DNA of 58,788 nucleotides, from the NCBI GenBank assembly GCA_947502585.1, contig CANNAV010000009.1, positions 1-58,788 on the forward strand, in the 5' to 3' direction. Source of the DNA: an uncultured Pseudovibrio sp. Its GTDB lineage: Bacteria; Pseudomonadota; Alphaproteobacteria; Rhizobiales; Stappiaceae. The position numbers and the translations under genes are program-made. The notes under the pieces are model-generated. The model had not been told where the DNA came from, made no database searches, and saw only the letters and a list, made by a program, of their open reading frames with translations. The stretch's first letter is position 1. Each line of letters starts with the position of its first letter. Below, in pieces: positions 35,378-44,701 of the stretch.

Positions 35378-36310
35378 ATGACCCTGCAATTGCCTTCAAG
35401 ATATTCTCGCAGTGCCCTGCGCAGTCGTCGCATCGGCGCAATTGCGATCCCCTTCCTTGTTGTCTCTGTTGCTTGCCATTACTTTGATCTGTTCAGCACA
35501 GAGGTGCTTCTTGTTCTATTTGTCATTGGCTTTTTCATGGGAGCCGCGGCCATTGTGCTGGCTGCCATGGCTGTGGTTGACCTGTGGAACAACGGAGGTA
35601 AAGGGTTCGACAACAGCTTCCTGGGCGCTGTGTATGGTGCTATCGTTCTGACCCCGCTTTTCATCGCGACACTGGGGCTCTACCTGTTTCCGCCCCTCAA
35701 CGATGTCTCGACGGATATGAGCGAGCCGCCCGCGCTGGTTGCCGGAAATAGCATTGATGATGAAATCGGGCAGGACAAACAGTTTATGCAAAAGGCCAGC
35801 TATCCCGATATTGTCCCACGCCGCTTTCGCCTGCCTCCGCCAGAACTGCACAATGCCGTTTCCAGCGTCGCCTCCGGAATGGGCTGGAAAGTGATTTACG
35901 AGTTACCTGCGGAGTTCCCGGATGAGTCCTCCTATCTGCTCATGGAAGCACGTATGCCATATTTCTCATTGAAAGATGATGTCGCCATTCGGATCCGGCC
36001 CGACATGGTCGGCGCACTTTTAGACATTCGCTCTGCTTCCCGCTTTGGCAGTCATGATTTCGGCACCAATGCCCGTCGTATCAGAGGTTTCCTCTCAGGT
36101 CTGGATAGGGCGCTTTTGCAAAACTACGGAATCACAGCCCGGGTTGATGAGCCAGAGCTGATCCTGCAGAACGAAGCCGAGCCGTCCCGGCTAAAAATCT
36201 CTGAGAGTATTTCGCCACTGGAAACCCGGTTAGAGCTGCCACCTTCAATTGCATCCATGTTGAAAGAGCGTGGGGTCGCACCAATCCCATCGCAAAAGCC
36301 TGCGCTATAA
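35378..36310 (+). CDS. DUF1499 family membrane protein
   Basis: About 310 residues. Three hydrophobic segments occupy residues 15-110. The second part fits DUF1499: YPDIVPRRFRLPPPELHNAVSSVASGMGWKV-type spacing, an ARMPYFSLKDDVAIRIRP core and the signature DIRSASRFGSHDFGTNARRIRGFL. Function unknown; probably periplasmic or membrane-associated. The frame opens at TTG 35360, GTG 35369 is another option, and ATG 35378 follows GGGAAGA closely. The C-terminal 60 residues are variable and polar. Confidence 0.82.
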   Translation: MTLQLPSRYSRSALRSRRIGAIAIPFLVVSVACHYFDLFSTEVLLVLFVIGFFMGAAAIVLAAMAVVDLWNNGGKGFDNSFLGAVYGAIVLTPLFIATLGLYLFPPLNDVSTDMSEPPALVAGNSIDDEIGQDKQFMQKASYPDIVPRRFRLPPPELHNAVSSVASGMGWKVIYELPAEFPDESSYLLMEARMPYFSLKDDVAIRIRPDMVGALLDIRSASRFGSHDFGTNARRIRGFLSGLDRALLQNYGITARVDEPELILQNEAEPSRLKISESISPLETRLELPPSIASMLKERGVAPIPSQKPAL

Positions 36311-36387
36311 ATCACTGACACCTGCCATAGCCGCCGCAACCATTTCCGGGAAATATGAGCCGGAGATAAAAGCAGGTCCTTAAGCGA

Positions 36388-36417
36388 CATAACCAGCGCC
36401 GGGGAGCACTGGTTATG
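36388..36417. repeat. Inverted repeat CATAACCAG/CTGGTTATG
   Basis: Perfect 9 bp arms around a 12 nt GC-rich loop, 78 nt after the DUF1499 gene. No U tract. Could be a weak terminator or protein site. Confidence 0.45.
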
Positions 36418-36558
36418 AAAGCTTGTATGAACAACGAGTATCGCTTTAAGTCTGTAGCGAAACTCTGAGAGTTCTGAAGCCGGGGAAGCCGTTGAACTCT
36501 GCAAATTCATTATGACTCATTTAACAGCCTGTGTGTGTGATAATTATCACGCTCCCCA

Positions 36559-36588
36559 AAAAATACGCCCTGACACTGGCGTATTTTT
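36559..36588. terminator. Bidirectional terminator between convergent genes
   Basis: AAAAATACGCC and GGCGTATTTTT form a perfect 11 bp stem around CTGACACT. A and T tracts on both sides suit the DUF1499 gene on plus and the PatB gene on minus. Confidence 0.85.
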
Positions 36589-36613
36589 GATAACCTAAAA
36601 TACTTATTTGAAT

Positions 36614-37807
36614 TCAGGTGTTTGCTTTGGGGCGGAGATCTGCAAAAACATCTTCCAAACGTTTGATAGCCTCTTCAACAGTCGCTTTTGGACAGGCCAG
36701 ATTGAATCGCAGGAACGTTTCTCCGCCTTTTCCAAATGTGCTGCCGATGTTGACTGCGATTTTCGCCTGCTTCTGGATACGAGTCACGATTTCATCAAAC
36801 GGCAAGTCTACATTCTTAAAATCAACCCACTGCAAATAGGTGCTCGCCATGTGCATTACTCTGGTGCCGGGGATAGCAGCTTCCAGCCCTTCAATCAGCA
36901 GCTCCTGATTGGCCGCAATGTAGTCGCAAGCCTCTGAAAGCCATTCCTCGCCATGGTTGTAAGCCTCTGTCGTGGCCTGTGAGCCAAGCGGAGTGGCATG
37001 TACGCCACAAGCCATAAAAGTCTTGCGGATTTCATCACGCAGCTCTTTGTTGCTGATAATGCACGCAGCCGTGGCAAACCCAGCCAGATTGAAGGTCTTG
37101 GAGGCAGATGTAAATGTAATAGTCCGCTCAGCAATAGCCTCAGATAATGTCGAGGTCACCACATGCCTGGAACCGTCAAGAATAAGGTCGTGGTGGATCT
37201 CATCGGAGATGATCAGGATGTTGTGCTCAAGGCAGAACGCGCAAATGCGGGTCAGTTCCTCAGCAGTCCAGACACGGCCACCCGGGTTGTGGGGGCTACA
37301 CAGCAGCAAGATTCTGGTGCGCTCATCAATCTGATCGGCCAACCCGTCAAAATCCATGTAGTAGGCGCCATCACGCTCAATCAGCTGGCTTTCAACAAGG
37401 CGACGGTTGTTGTCGCGCACCGCACGGCCAAACGCGTGGTAAACTGGTGAGAACACCAGCACGCCATCGCCTTCCTCGGAAAACGCCTGAATAGCCATGG
37501 AATAACCAGCCACAACGCCCGGCACTGTTGTGATCCAGTCCGGAGATACATCGAACCGGTGGCGGCGCTTCATCCAGGTAATGACAGCCTCTTTGTAAGG
37601 TGTATCATTGCCGTAATAGCCGTTAATTCCATGCTCTGCAGCGCGTGCAATCATGTCATTTACGGCTTGTGGCGGACGGAAATCCATATCTGCAACCCAC
37701 ATCGGCAACCCGCCATCAGGACTGATGCCATAGCGACTTTCCATCTCATCCCATTTCAGAGAATGAGTGTTTTTGCGATCGATCTTCTGGTCGAAAATAC
37801 TGGTCAT
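36614..37807 (-). CDS. PatB/MalY-type PLP-dependent C-S lyase
   Basis: Fold-type I aminotransferase-like enzyme that cleaves C-S bonds, usually acting as a cystathionine beta-lyase to give homocysteine. Family signatures: LPMWVADMDFRPP near the N-terminus, GYYGND, FSPVYHAFGRAV, LCSPHNPGGRVWT, SDEIHHDL and the PLP lysine in FTSASKTFNLAGF. The C-terminal domain has NIGSTFGKGGETFLRFN. 397 residues, full length. A few MalY relatives have regulatory roles, so a purely metabolic role is likely but not certain. Confidence 0.92.
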   Translation of the reverse strand: MTSIFDQKIDRKNTHSLKWDEMESRYGISPDGGLPMWVADMDFRPPQAVNDMIARAAEHGINGYYGNDTPYKEAVITWMKRRHRFDVSPDWITTVPGVVAGYSMAIQAFSEEGDGVLVFSPVYHAFGRAVRDNNRRLVESQLIERDGAYYMDFDGLADQIDERTRILLLCSPHNPGGRVWTAEELTRICAFCLEHNILIISDEIHHDLILDGSRHVVTSTLSEAIAERTITFTSASKTFNLAGFATAACIISNKELRDEIRKTFMACGVHATPLGSQATTEAYNHGEEWLSEACDYIAANQELLIEGLEAAIPGTRVMHMASTYLQWVDFKNVDLPFDEIVTRIQKQAKIAVNIGSTFGKGGETFLRFNLACPKATVEEAIKRLEDVFADLRPKANT

Positions 37808-37868
37808 TGCATCTCAAAGTGTTGGAGAGATCAGTTTCTCTCGGGTGTCCAAACAGTGTGTAAGCCGG

Positions 37869-38786
37869 CTATGCCAGCTCATGCAACGTGAATTTTGCCG
37901 AAAGTGTAACCTTAGCATTGCACAGGACAATCCCTTGCGCGATGAGATCGTCCAGTTGTGCAAGAACATTGAGCGCTGCTGCACCATGCAGCTTCGGGTC
38001 CACATCCGTGTAAATGGCTCTCACCATGGTCATGACGTCATCATCCCCTGCACGCAGTCGCTCAAGAATGGCATCAGAGCGCATCTGACGATGCTTCTTC
38101 AGCCGGGGGAGAAAGACTTTCGGATTGTTTACCTCGCCGCCATGGGAGGGGAAATAGCGGGTTTCACTGCGCACCATAAGTTTGTCCAGCGACTTCATAT
38201 AGGCGTTCATAGAGCCATCTGGCGGCGCCACAATGGTCGTCGACCATGCCATCACATGATCACCAGGCAGCATCACACCTTGCTCAGGAAGGGCGAAAGA
38301 CAGGTGATTCTCTGTGTGTCCCGGCGTCGCAACCACCTCAATAGCCACTCCATCAACAGAGATTTTAGCACCATCTTCCAGTTCGTTGTCCGGCGCAAAG
38401 TCCTTCTGAGAGCTGGCATCCATGGGCGTTTCAGCCATATCCGCAAATGAGACGGATCGTTTGTAAGGCCCGCATCCCATCACAGGAGCGCCCGTCTTTT
38501 CCTTTAAAGGGCCTGCAAGCGGGGAGTGATCCACATGGGTGTGGCTGACGAGAACGGCCTTCACAGGCCGGCCGGCAATGGCTGTGATCAAAGCGTCCAG
38601 ATGGTCCGGATCAAGGGGGCCCGGATCAATGACAACGACCTCGTTTTGACCCACGATGAATGTGTTAGTTCCTGTAAACGTTAGGGCACCGGGGTTATTG
38701 CAGGTTACGCGTGACAGCTCATCTGTGATCGCAACAAGCTCACCGTGTCGTGCATCAAATCCGCGGTTGAAGTCTATCTTGCTCAT
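37869..38786 (-). CDS. MBL-fold metallo-hydrolase, LACTB2-like
   Basis: Metallo-beta-lactamase-fold hydrolase. The first metal motif is VSHTHVDHSPLAGPL (HxHxDH), followed by VVATPGHTENHLSF, LPGDHVMAWSTTIVAPPDG and a late SHGGE. The C-terminal winged-helix-like extension (about 235-305, AAALNVLAQLDDLIAQGIV) is typical of LACTB2 and bacterial relatives, which include endoribonucleases and thioesterase-like enzymes. The substrate is not defined. It is divergent from the metal transporter. Confidence 0.88.
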   Translation of the reverse strand: MSKIDFNRGFDARHGELVAITDELSRVTCNNPGALTFTGTNTFIVGQNEVVVIDPGPLDPDHLDALITAIAGRPVKAVLVSHTHVDHSPLAGPLKEKTGAPVMGCGPYKRSVSFADMAETPMDASSQKDFAPDNELEDGAKISVDGVAIEVVATPGHTENHLSFALPEQGVMLPGDHVMAWSTTIVAPPDGSMNAYMKSLDKLMVRSETRYFPSHGGEVNNPKVFLPRLKKHRQMRSDAILERLRAGDDDVMTMVRAIYTDVDPKLHGAAALNVLAQLDDLIAQGIVLCNAKVTLSAKFTLHELA

Positions 38787-38936
38787 GTCAGCTCTCTCCC
38801 ATTACCTTTATAAATAAACATTTGGCAAATAAGAGGCAATGGCAACCAAGCATGATTGATGGTCGACTTTCTGCTCACTTCCCTGAGGTCCTGACAGAAG
38901 GCTAAAACACATTTTTTCAGGAAGTTTCATTTTTAT

Positions 38937-38962
38937 ATTGCAATTAAGAATGAGTTGCAAAT
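38937..38962 (+). promoter_or_regulatory. Candidate metal-regulator (Mur/Fur-type) operator
   Basis: ATTGCAA and TTGCAAAT, separated by 11 nt, form an imperfect inverted repeat about 160 nt before the metal-transport operon and within its divergent promoter region. Alphaproteobacterial Mur/Fur boxes use TTGCAA/TGCAAAT-type arms. The spacing is wider than usual, so this is only a candidate. Confidence 0.4.
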
Positions 38963-39121
38963 AGACTGCAGGAAGAAACAGGATGTCGTCAGAAATTCTG
39001 ATGGTATCTTTATTTAAAGAGCTCAGGGGAAGATATGCCAGAACCAAGCTGCCAGATCGGAGAACTGTGCAAGATGAAGAGCTGGAAAGTTTGCTCAAGT
39101 CACTTTAGAAAGTTGGATTAT

Positions 39122-40090
39122 ATGCGCTACTTTAAAGCTGCTGTGTTTGCAGTGACAGTGATGATCTTCGCAGGTCTCTCCAGCCTGTCAGCTGCACTTG
39201 CAAAAGCTCCGATAAATGCGGTTGCGACAGTTGGAATGGTTGCTGACGCTGTGCGTGCCGTAGGTGGAGACAATGTCACGGTTGAGGCGCTGATGGGAAC
39301 GGGCATTGATCCGCACTCCTACCGTCAAACCCGCTCTGATGTGGTGAAGCTGGGTCGTGCAGATGCAATTTTCGCAAACGGTTTGTTTCTGGAAGCGCAG
39401 ATGGAAGATCTGCTGCTGAAGCTGCAGAAACGCAAACCTGTCTTCTTCATTGGTGAAGCCATCTCCCCTGCCAGGCTCGAAGGCTCAACCGCTTACACTG
39501 GCCGCTATGACCCGCACGTCTGGATGAGCCCGACGCTTTGGCAAGGTGCGATCAATGGCGTGACTGAAGCCTTCGTCTCGATGGACCCTGAAAACACTCA
39601 GGAGTATCGTGATAATGCAAAGGCTTATCTGGCACAAGTGCAGCAGCTTGCAAACTACGGCGAAAAGATCCTCAAAACAGTACCGCAGGAGCGCCGGGTT
39701 CTTGTGACCGCGCACGACGCCTTCACCTATCTTGGCCGTGACTTCAATCTGGACGTGGTCGGCATCCAGGGCATTTCTACCAACTCAGAAGCTGGTTTGC
39801 AGCGAATTGAGGCGCTGGTTGATCTTCTCGTGGACCGTAAAGTCACAGCTGTGTTTGTTGAATCGTCAGTGTCAGAGCGAAACGTACGTGCACTGGTCGA
39901 AGGTGCCGCAGCCAAAGGCCATAAGGTCGCGGTCGGCGGTGAGCTCTTCTCAGATGCGATGGGCCAGTCCAATACTTATGAAGGAACGTATATCGGTATG
40001 ATTGACCACAACATGACCTCGATTACACGCGCATTGGGCGGTGAGGCACCTCCTCGGGGAATGCAGGGTAAACTTGGAGCGGGTCACTAA
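39122..40090 (+). CDS. Zinc/manganese ABC transporter substrate-binding protein (TroA/MntA type)
   Basis: Periplasmic metal-binding lipoprotein-like component of cluster A-I. A signal peptide (MRYFKAAVFAVTVMIFAGLS) is cleaved after about ALAKA. Metal-ligand blocks: GTGIDPHSYRQTRSD, RYDPHVWMSPTLW, VTAHDAFTYLGRDF and a late GMIDHNM. No His-rich loop is present, which favours manganese over zinc. ATG 39122 is preferred over the open frame from 39035. First gene of a four-gene operon. Confidence 0.92.
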   Translation: MRYFKAAVFAVTVMIFAGLSSLSAALAKAPINAVATVGMVADAVRAVGGDNVTVEALMGTGIDPHSYRQTRSDVVKLGRADAIFANGLFLEAQMEDLLLKLQKRKPVFFIGEAISPARLEGSTAYTGRYDPHVWMSPTLWQGAINGVTEAFVSMDPENTQEYRDNAKAYLAQVQQLANYGEKILKTVPQERRVLVTAHDAFTYLGRDFNLDVVGIQGISTNSEAGLQRIEALVDLLVDRKVTAVFVESSVSERNVRALVEGAAAKGHKVAVGGELFSDAMGQSNTYEGTYIGMIDHNMTSITRALGGEAPPRGMQGKLGAGH

Positions 40091-40091
40091 G

Positions 40092-40916
40092 ATGCATGAT
40101 AGAAGTTCCTCAGGTCTGCACCTGTTGCATGACACCGACACCTCAAAAAGAGTGAGTCCGAAAGACCTGCCCTTCGCTGTGCAAGGTATGACAGTCGCAT
40201 ACCACCACAAACCTGTGCTCTGGGGCGTATCTTACTCTGCCCCCAAAGGATGCCTGACAGCCATCATCGGCCCCAATGGCGCCGGTAAGTCCACATTCCT
40301 GAAAGCCGCTCTCGGCCTGATTCCAAAGCTCTCCGGTGACACAAAAGTGTTTGGTGAGCTAATTGAAAAGGCCCTCAGACGGATTGCCTACGTCCCGCAG
40401 CGCTCGGCCGTAGACTGGGATTTTCCGGCAACGGCTATTGATGTTGTGCTGATGGGCCTTTACGGCCAGATCGGCTGGTTTCGCTGGCCATCCCGCAAAC
40501 ACCGCCAGAAGGCGATGGACTGCCTGAAATCTGTCGGCATGCAGGACTTTGCAAACCGCCAGATCGGTCAGCTTTCCGGTGGTCAGCAGCAGCGCGTGTT
40601 CCTTGCCAGAGCCCTGGCGCAGAATTCTGAAGTTTATCTTATGGACGAGCCGTTTGCTGGTGTGGATGCGGCAACAGAAAAAGCAATCGTAGCAGTGCTC
40701 CGTCAACTGGTAGCAGATGGCAAGACCGTTCTTGTGGTCCACCACGATCTTGAAACCGTGCGTGATTACTATTCTCACATCCTGCTGCTCAATGGTCAGC
40801 ATGTGGCAGATGGCCCGGTGGAAACAACCTTTACCTCCGAGAACCTGCAAAAGGCGTATGGCGGTCGGCTCGCCAGCACCCAGCTGGACGGGCTCTCAGA
40901 AGCCTCAAACTCGTAA
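40092..40916 (+). CDS. Metal ABC transporter ATP-binding protein (TroB/MntB type)
   Basis: Energises the metal importer. Walker A GPNGAGKSTFLKA, Q-loop region AYVPQRSAVDWDFPAT (the PQRxxVDWxFP pattern is typical of metal ABC ATPases), signature [15 protein letters not shown], Walker B VYLMDEPFAGVD and switch His VVHHDL. The ATG begins one nucleotide after the upstream stop, so translation is coupled. A 33-residue N-terminal leader precedes the core domain. Confidence 0.93.
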   Translation: MHDRSSSGLHLLHDTDTSKRVSPKDLPFAVQGMTVAYHHKPVLWGVSYSAPKGCLTAIIGPNGAGKSTFLKAALGLIPKLSGDTKVFGELIEKALRRIAYVPQRSAVDWDFPATAIDVVLMGLYGQIGWFRWPSRKHRQKAMDCLKSVGMQDFANRQIGQLSGGQQQRVFLARALAQNSEVYLMDEPFAGVDAATEKAIVAVLRQLVADGKTVLVVHHDLETVRDYYSHILLLNGQHVADGPVETTFTSENLQKAYGGRLASTQLDGLSEASNS

Positions 40917-40924
40917 GGCACGTC

Positions 40925-42160
40925 ATGGAACAGTTCTTTGCCGCCCTTACTCTGTCCGCAGGCTACAACACGGCATTGGTTTGTGCCGGGGCTGCCCTTC
41001 TGGGTGCGGCCAGCGGTGCCATTGGTGTCTTTGTCTTGCTCAGAAAGCGAACACTGATCTCAGATGCCGTAAGTCACGCAACGCTTCCCGGCGTGGCGCT
41101 CGCCTTTATCATTGCGCAGGTTTACTTTGGTTCAGGCCGCTCGCTGCCAGTACTCTTATCTGGTGCAGCCTTGTCGGCTGGCCTAGGTGTTCTGGCTGTG
41201 GATTGGATCAAAGCCCACACCCGCCTGACAGAAGATGCCGCCATCGGCACCGTGCTCTCCACTTTCTTTGCTGTGGGTATGGTTTTGCTGACGATCATCC
41301 AGTCTATGTCCATTGCAGGGCAGGCCGGTCTGGAAGGTTTCCTCCTCGGCGCAACCTCCGGCATGCTCAGGTCTGAGGCACTGACTATTGCAGTGGCAGC
41401 AGCGCTCATCGGCCTTGCACTTGTGCTGCGCATGAAGGAATTCTCACTGCTTTGCTTTGACGATGGCTTTGCAGCGGCCTGCGGCTACAACGTGCGCTGG
41501 CTGGACCGCACACTTCTCCTGCTTTTGCTGGGTATTGTGGTGATTGGCCTGAAAACAGTGGGACTCGTTCTCATCATTGCGTTGGCGATCATCCCGCCTG
41601 TGGCTGCCCGTTTCTGGACAGACCGCGTACCGGTGCTTGTTGCCATTGCAGCAGGCATTGGCGCCTCGGGAAGCTACATTGGAGCTGCTCTCTCAGCCAG
41701 CGCACCAAACATGCCAACAGGCGGTTTGATCGTGCTGGTACTCTTCAGTTTCTTTGTAGTTTCCCTCCTGATTTCTCCAGTCAGGGGCATTCTGGCAGCT
41801 GCACTCAAGCACTATCGTTTCCAGCGCATCGTGCACTTGCGTCAGGGCTTGCTTGCCATTGCACACGATGAGCCAGTGCTTGAGCCTCTCACCCGCTCCA
41901 TCCTCCGCCGCAGCGGGTTTATGGGGGGCGATGGTCAGCCAACGCGCAAAGGCCAGTCCCAGGCACGCCTCATTGAGCGGGATCAGAAACTCTGGAATCT
42001 CTACCGTGAAATGTATCCCGAAGAATCTCATGCACTGGCAGACTGGTCGCTGAAGCCAATCGGAAAGGTTTTGCCCGCAGATACAGTCTGCCTCCTGGAG
42101 CAGGAACTAAGCCCGCATGTTGTACGCGGCGGTGAAACAGGCAATGGAGGAGCGGGCTGA
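40925..42160 (+). CDS. Metal ABC transporter permease with cytoplasmic C-terminal extension (TroC/MntC type)
   Basis: Membrane channel of the metal importer. Eight or nine hydrophobic segments cover residues 1-290, with DAVSHATLPGVALAF and TEDAAIGTVLSTFFAVGM as family marks. A soluble C-terminal part (about 300-411) follows: FQRIVHLRQGLLAIAHDE, RSILRRSGFMG and LWNLYREMYPEESHALADWS. This winged-helix-like extension is common in TroC-type permeases and resembles the DNA-binding domain of DtxR-type regulators. It begins nine nt after the ATPase gene. Confidence 0.9.
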   Translation: MEQFFAALTLSAGYNTALVCAGAALLGAASGAIGVFVLLRKRTLISDAVSHATLPGVALAFIIAQVYFGSGRSLPVLLSGAALSAGLGVLAVDWIKAHTRLTEDAAIGTVLSTFFAVGMVLLTIIQSMSIAGQAGLEGFLLGATSGMLRSEALTIAVAAALIGLALVLRMKEFSLLCFDDGFAAACGYNVRWLDRTLLLLLLGIVVIGLKTVGLVLIIALAIIPPVAARFWTDRVPVLVAIAAGIGASGSYIGAALSASAPNMPTGGLIVLVLFSFFVVSLLISPVRGILAAALKHYRFQRIVHLRQGLLAIAHDEPVLEPLTRSILRRSGFMGGDGQPTRKGQSQARLIERDQKLWNLYREMYPEESHALADWSLKPIGKVLPADTVCLLEQELSPHVVRGGETGNGGAG

Positions 42161-43101
42161 TGGATATTTTCCTGCAATTTGACCTTCCAAGTATTCTTCT
42201 CGGGTCTCTGGCTGCTCTTGCATGTGGTCTTCTGGGCAACTTCCTCGTTCTGCGCAAACAGGCGCTCATGGGTGATGCGATCTCACATGTGGTTCTGCCG
42301 GGCATCGTGATCGGCTTTCTGTTCACTCATGAGACGAGTTCCTTGGCTATGATGCTTGGGGCTGGGGGAGCAGCCATTTTCGCTGTACTCCTGATTGAGG
42401 TTATCCGCCGCATCGGTAATGTGGAACCGGGTGCTGCTATGGGTGTGGTGTTCACCACCATGTTCGCTGCGGGCGTTGTCATTCTGGAGCAAACCGGTAC
42501 TGCCGGCGTTCATCTGGATGTGGAACACGCGCTCTATGGTAATCTGGAAAGTGCAATCTGGCTTGACGCCTATTCCTTCTCAGATCTGTGGAACTGGCAG
42601 GTACTCATGACCTTGCCGGATAGTGTCAGGCAGCTGTTTGTTGTTAATATGCTGATAATCGTGTTTATCATAATGTTCTTCAAAGAACTGAAGATCACCA
42701 GCTTTGATCCTTTGCTTTCTGCAAGCCTTGGCTTTTCGCCTAAATGGCTTGGCCTTTCACTCATTATCATGGTGGCAATTGCTGCTGTTGCTGCATTCAC
42801 CGCTGTTGGTTCCATCCTTGTTATTGCGATGTTCATCTGCCCGGCTGCAACAGCACGTATGCTGACAGATAATCTGAAGACCCAACTCTTCATCTCCGGC
42901 ATCGCATCTTTGTCCGCAGGCCTGTTCGGCTACCTGCTGGCTGCCTTCGGTCCGGGCCTGCTGGGCCATGAGTTCTCCGTGTCTGCAGCCGGTATGATTG
43001 CGGTTGTCGCTGGCCTGCAGCAGGTGCTTGCCATGTTGTTTGCTCCGCAATACGGTGTCGTTATGCGTCGTCGTCGGCAAAGAGCGCACGCAAGCGTCTG
43101 A
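42160..43101 (+). CDS. Metal ABC transporter permease (TroD/MntD type)
   Basis: Second permease of the metal importer, 313 residues with about eight membrane segments and no soluble extension. GDAISHVVLPGIVIGFLF and PGAAMGVVFTTMFAAGVVIL are the counterparts of motifs in the first permease. Its ATG overlaps the preceding stop (TGATG). Two different permeases plus one binding protein and one ATPase give the complete TroABCD-type complex. Confidence 0.92.
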   Translation: MDIFLQFDLPSILLGSLAALACGLLGNFLVLRKQALMGDAISHVVLPGIVIGFLFTHETSSLAMMLGAGGAAIFAVLLIEVIRRIGNVEPGAAMGVVFTTMFAAGVVILEQTGTAGVHLDVEHALYGNLESAIWLDAYSFSDLWNWQVLMTLPDSVRQLFVVNMLIIVFIIMFFKELKITSFDPLLSASLGFSPKWLGLSLIIMVAIAAVAAFTAVGSILVIAMFICPAATARMLTDNLKTQLFISGIASLSAGLFGYLLAAFGPGLLGHEFSVSAAGMIAVVAGLQQVLAMLFAPQYGVVMRRRRQRAHASV

Positions 43102-43126
43102 AAGAGCCTGCAGGCTTCGACAATTG

Positions 43127-43159
43127 AAAGGGAGTACCTGAAAAGGCGCTCCCTTTTTT
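43127..43159 (+). terminator. Terminator of the metal-transport operon
   Basis: AAAGGGAG and CTCCCTTTT pair around a 14 nt loop and run into a T tract. A small palindrome AGCCTGCAGGCT (43105-43116) comes just before. Confidence 0.8.
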
Positions 43160-43401
43160 ATTTGCCAATAAATAACGGATTGAAGTTACCTAAATTTTTA
43201 TGTCAACTCAAAGAAATATAATTACAATATTGCCTAGCGTGCTATTATTGAGTTATTCTCCGCAGGTTAATATACGTAAATTGTCATGGGTCTGTCACAT
43301 GTTGAAGTTAGTTGCCCAGGTGATGGAACTGTAGAGGTGCCGAATCCAAGTATCGCGCCTCGGGTGCTATTTATGGTTATTTGTCTCTTGAGGGCCCGTT
43401 A

Positions 43402-44526
43402 ATGTCTATCTCTCGTCGTTTAGTTTTGAAAGGCACTGCCGCTGTATCTGCTGCTGTTGCCGCTCCTGCAATTTTGAAGGCTTCTGATGCGCTGGCCTCT
43501 TCCGGTCAGGTGAATGTTTTCGCGTGGGGCGATTACATTCAGGAAAACATGGCCACCAGGTTTGAAGATACCACTGGTATCAAGATCAACCTGTCCACCT
43601 ATGGTTCCAATGATGAAGCGGAACAGAAGCTGAAGGCAGCTGGAGGCAAGGGCTTTGATGTGATCTTCCCCTCCATCACCAATGGGACCAACTACTACCC
43701 GGAAGGCCTGCTGGCGCCGCTGGATGAAAGCCGGTTGAATGTGGACGCAATTGTGCCTTCGATGATGCGCGACAGCGTGAAACTGGGCGGTACTTACCGC
43801 GGTAAGCGTATGCTGCTGCCATTCGCCTGGGGCACAGAAGGGATTACCTATAACAGCTCGGTATTCCCGCTGGCAGATAACGATGTTTCCTACGGCGCCC
43901 TCTGGACACCTGAAGCAAAAGGCAAGGCAACGTTCCGTCAGAAATCCGGTATGATTGGAACAGGCCTGTATCTGGAAGCAGCCGGGGTGCTCAGGTCCAA
44001 CCGTATGCTTGACGTTTTCAAGTCTGAAGAAGACGCCCATCGCATTTGGGGTGAAATTGCCAAGTTCATCATCGGGCAAAAAGAAAACGTTGCTGCGTTC
44101 TGGAACAATGCTACAGAAGCAACAAACGCCTTCAAGCAGGCTGGCGCTGCTGTGGGCCAGACATGGGATACCACTGGTCTTCTGCTCAGCCGTGAAGACC
44201 CGGTATGGAAATACCGCATGCCAAAAGAAGGTGGCATTACCTGGATGGATTCCATTGGTATTCCAGGTGGTGCGGAAAACATTGAGCAGGCATATGCATT
44301 CATCAATGCAATGCTTGAGCCGCAAATGGCTGGCATGTACAGCGCAAACACCGGTTACAACTCGGCTGTTGTGGGTGCTGCAAACTATGCAGGCGAAACC
44401 TACAAGAAGCAGTTCCTTAAGGTCTACAATGACGAGACACTTTCAAACCTGTGGTGGTACCCGGCTGACACACCATGGTTTGCCACACTGCGTCAGGAAT
44501 ATGTTGAAAGGATCACCAACGCATAA
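43402..44526 (+). CDS. Polyamine-type ABC transporter substrate-binding protein (PotD-like)
   Basis: Periplasmic binding protein for spermidine/putrescine-type importers. The N-terminus ISRRLVLKGTAAVSAAVAAPA has a twin-Arg motif and suggests Tat export. Then VNVFAWGDYIQENMATRFED, typical of PotD/PotF, and FDVIFPSITNGTNY. 374 residues. The frame is open from a TTG at 43381, but ATG 43402 gives the signal peptide directly. About 220 nt of AT-rich sequence upstream would hold the promoter. The exact ligand is not determined. Confidence 0.88.
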   Translation: MSISRRLVLKGTAAVSAAVAAPAILKASDALASSGQVNVFAWGDYIQENMATRFEDTTGIKINLSTYGSNDEAEQKLKAAGGKGFDVIFPSITNGTNYYPEGLLAPLDESRLNVDAIVPSMMRDSVKLGGTYRGKRMLLPFAWGTEGITYNSSVFPLADNDVSYGALWTPEAKGKATFRQKSGMIGTGLYLEAAGVLRSNRMLDVFKSEEDAHRIWGEIAKFIIGQKENVAAFWNNATEATNAFKQAGAAVGQTWDTTGLLLSREDPVWKYRMPKEGGITWMDSIGIPGGAENIEQAYAFINAMLEPQMAGMYSANTGYNSAVVGAANYAGETYKKQFLKVYNDETLSNLWWYPADTPWFATLRQEYVERITNA

Positions 44527-44540
44527 TAGCGTTGGCAGCG

Positions 44541-44562
44541 AAGCGCGGCACCTGCCGCGCTT
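44541..44562 (+). terminator. Strong intra-operon hairpin after the binding-protein gene
   Basis: AAGCGCGGC and GCCGCGCTT pair around ACCT, then TTG. With only a short U tract it is likely to stabilise the upstream mRNA, raising binding protein over the membrane components, rather than terminate fully. Confidence 0.7.
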
Positions 44563-44701
44563 TGCATGTCAGCTCCTGAAGCGCTTTCACAAGACAAGAG
44601 TGCTTTGGTGAGCAGGAAATGTGCTCGGTTAAAATAATGGGTCTTTGGGAAACAGCGAATTTCCAATCCCGAAATACAAAAATCAAAACAATAGGCACTT
44701 C

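Noticed and set aside
43420..44325. 301-codon minus-strand open frame opposite the PotD-like gene
   Set aside because: Cys- and His-heavy composition with no known motif, fully inside a recognised gene.
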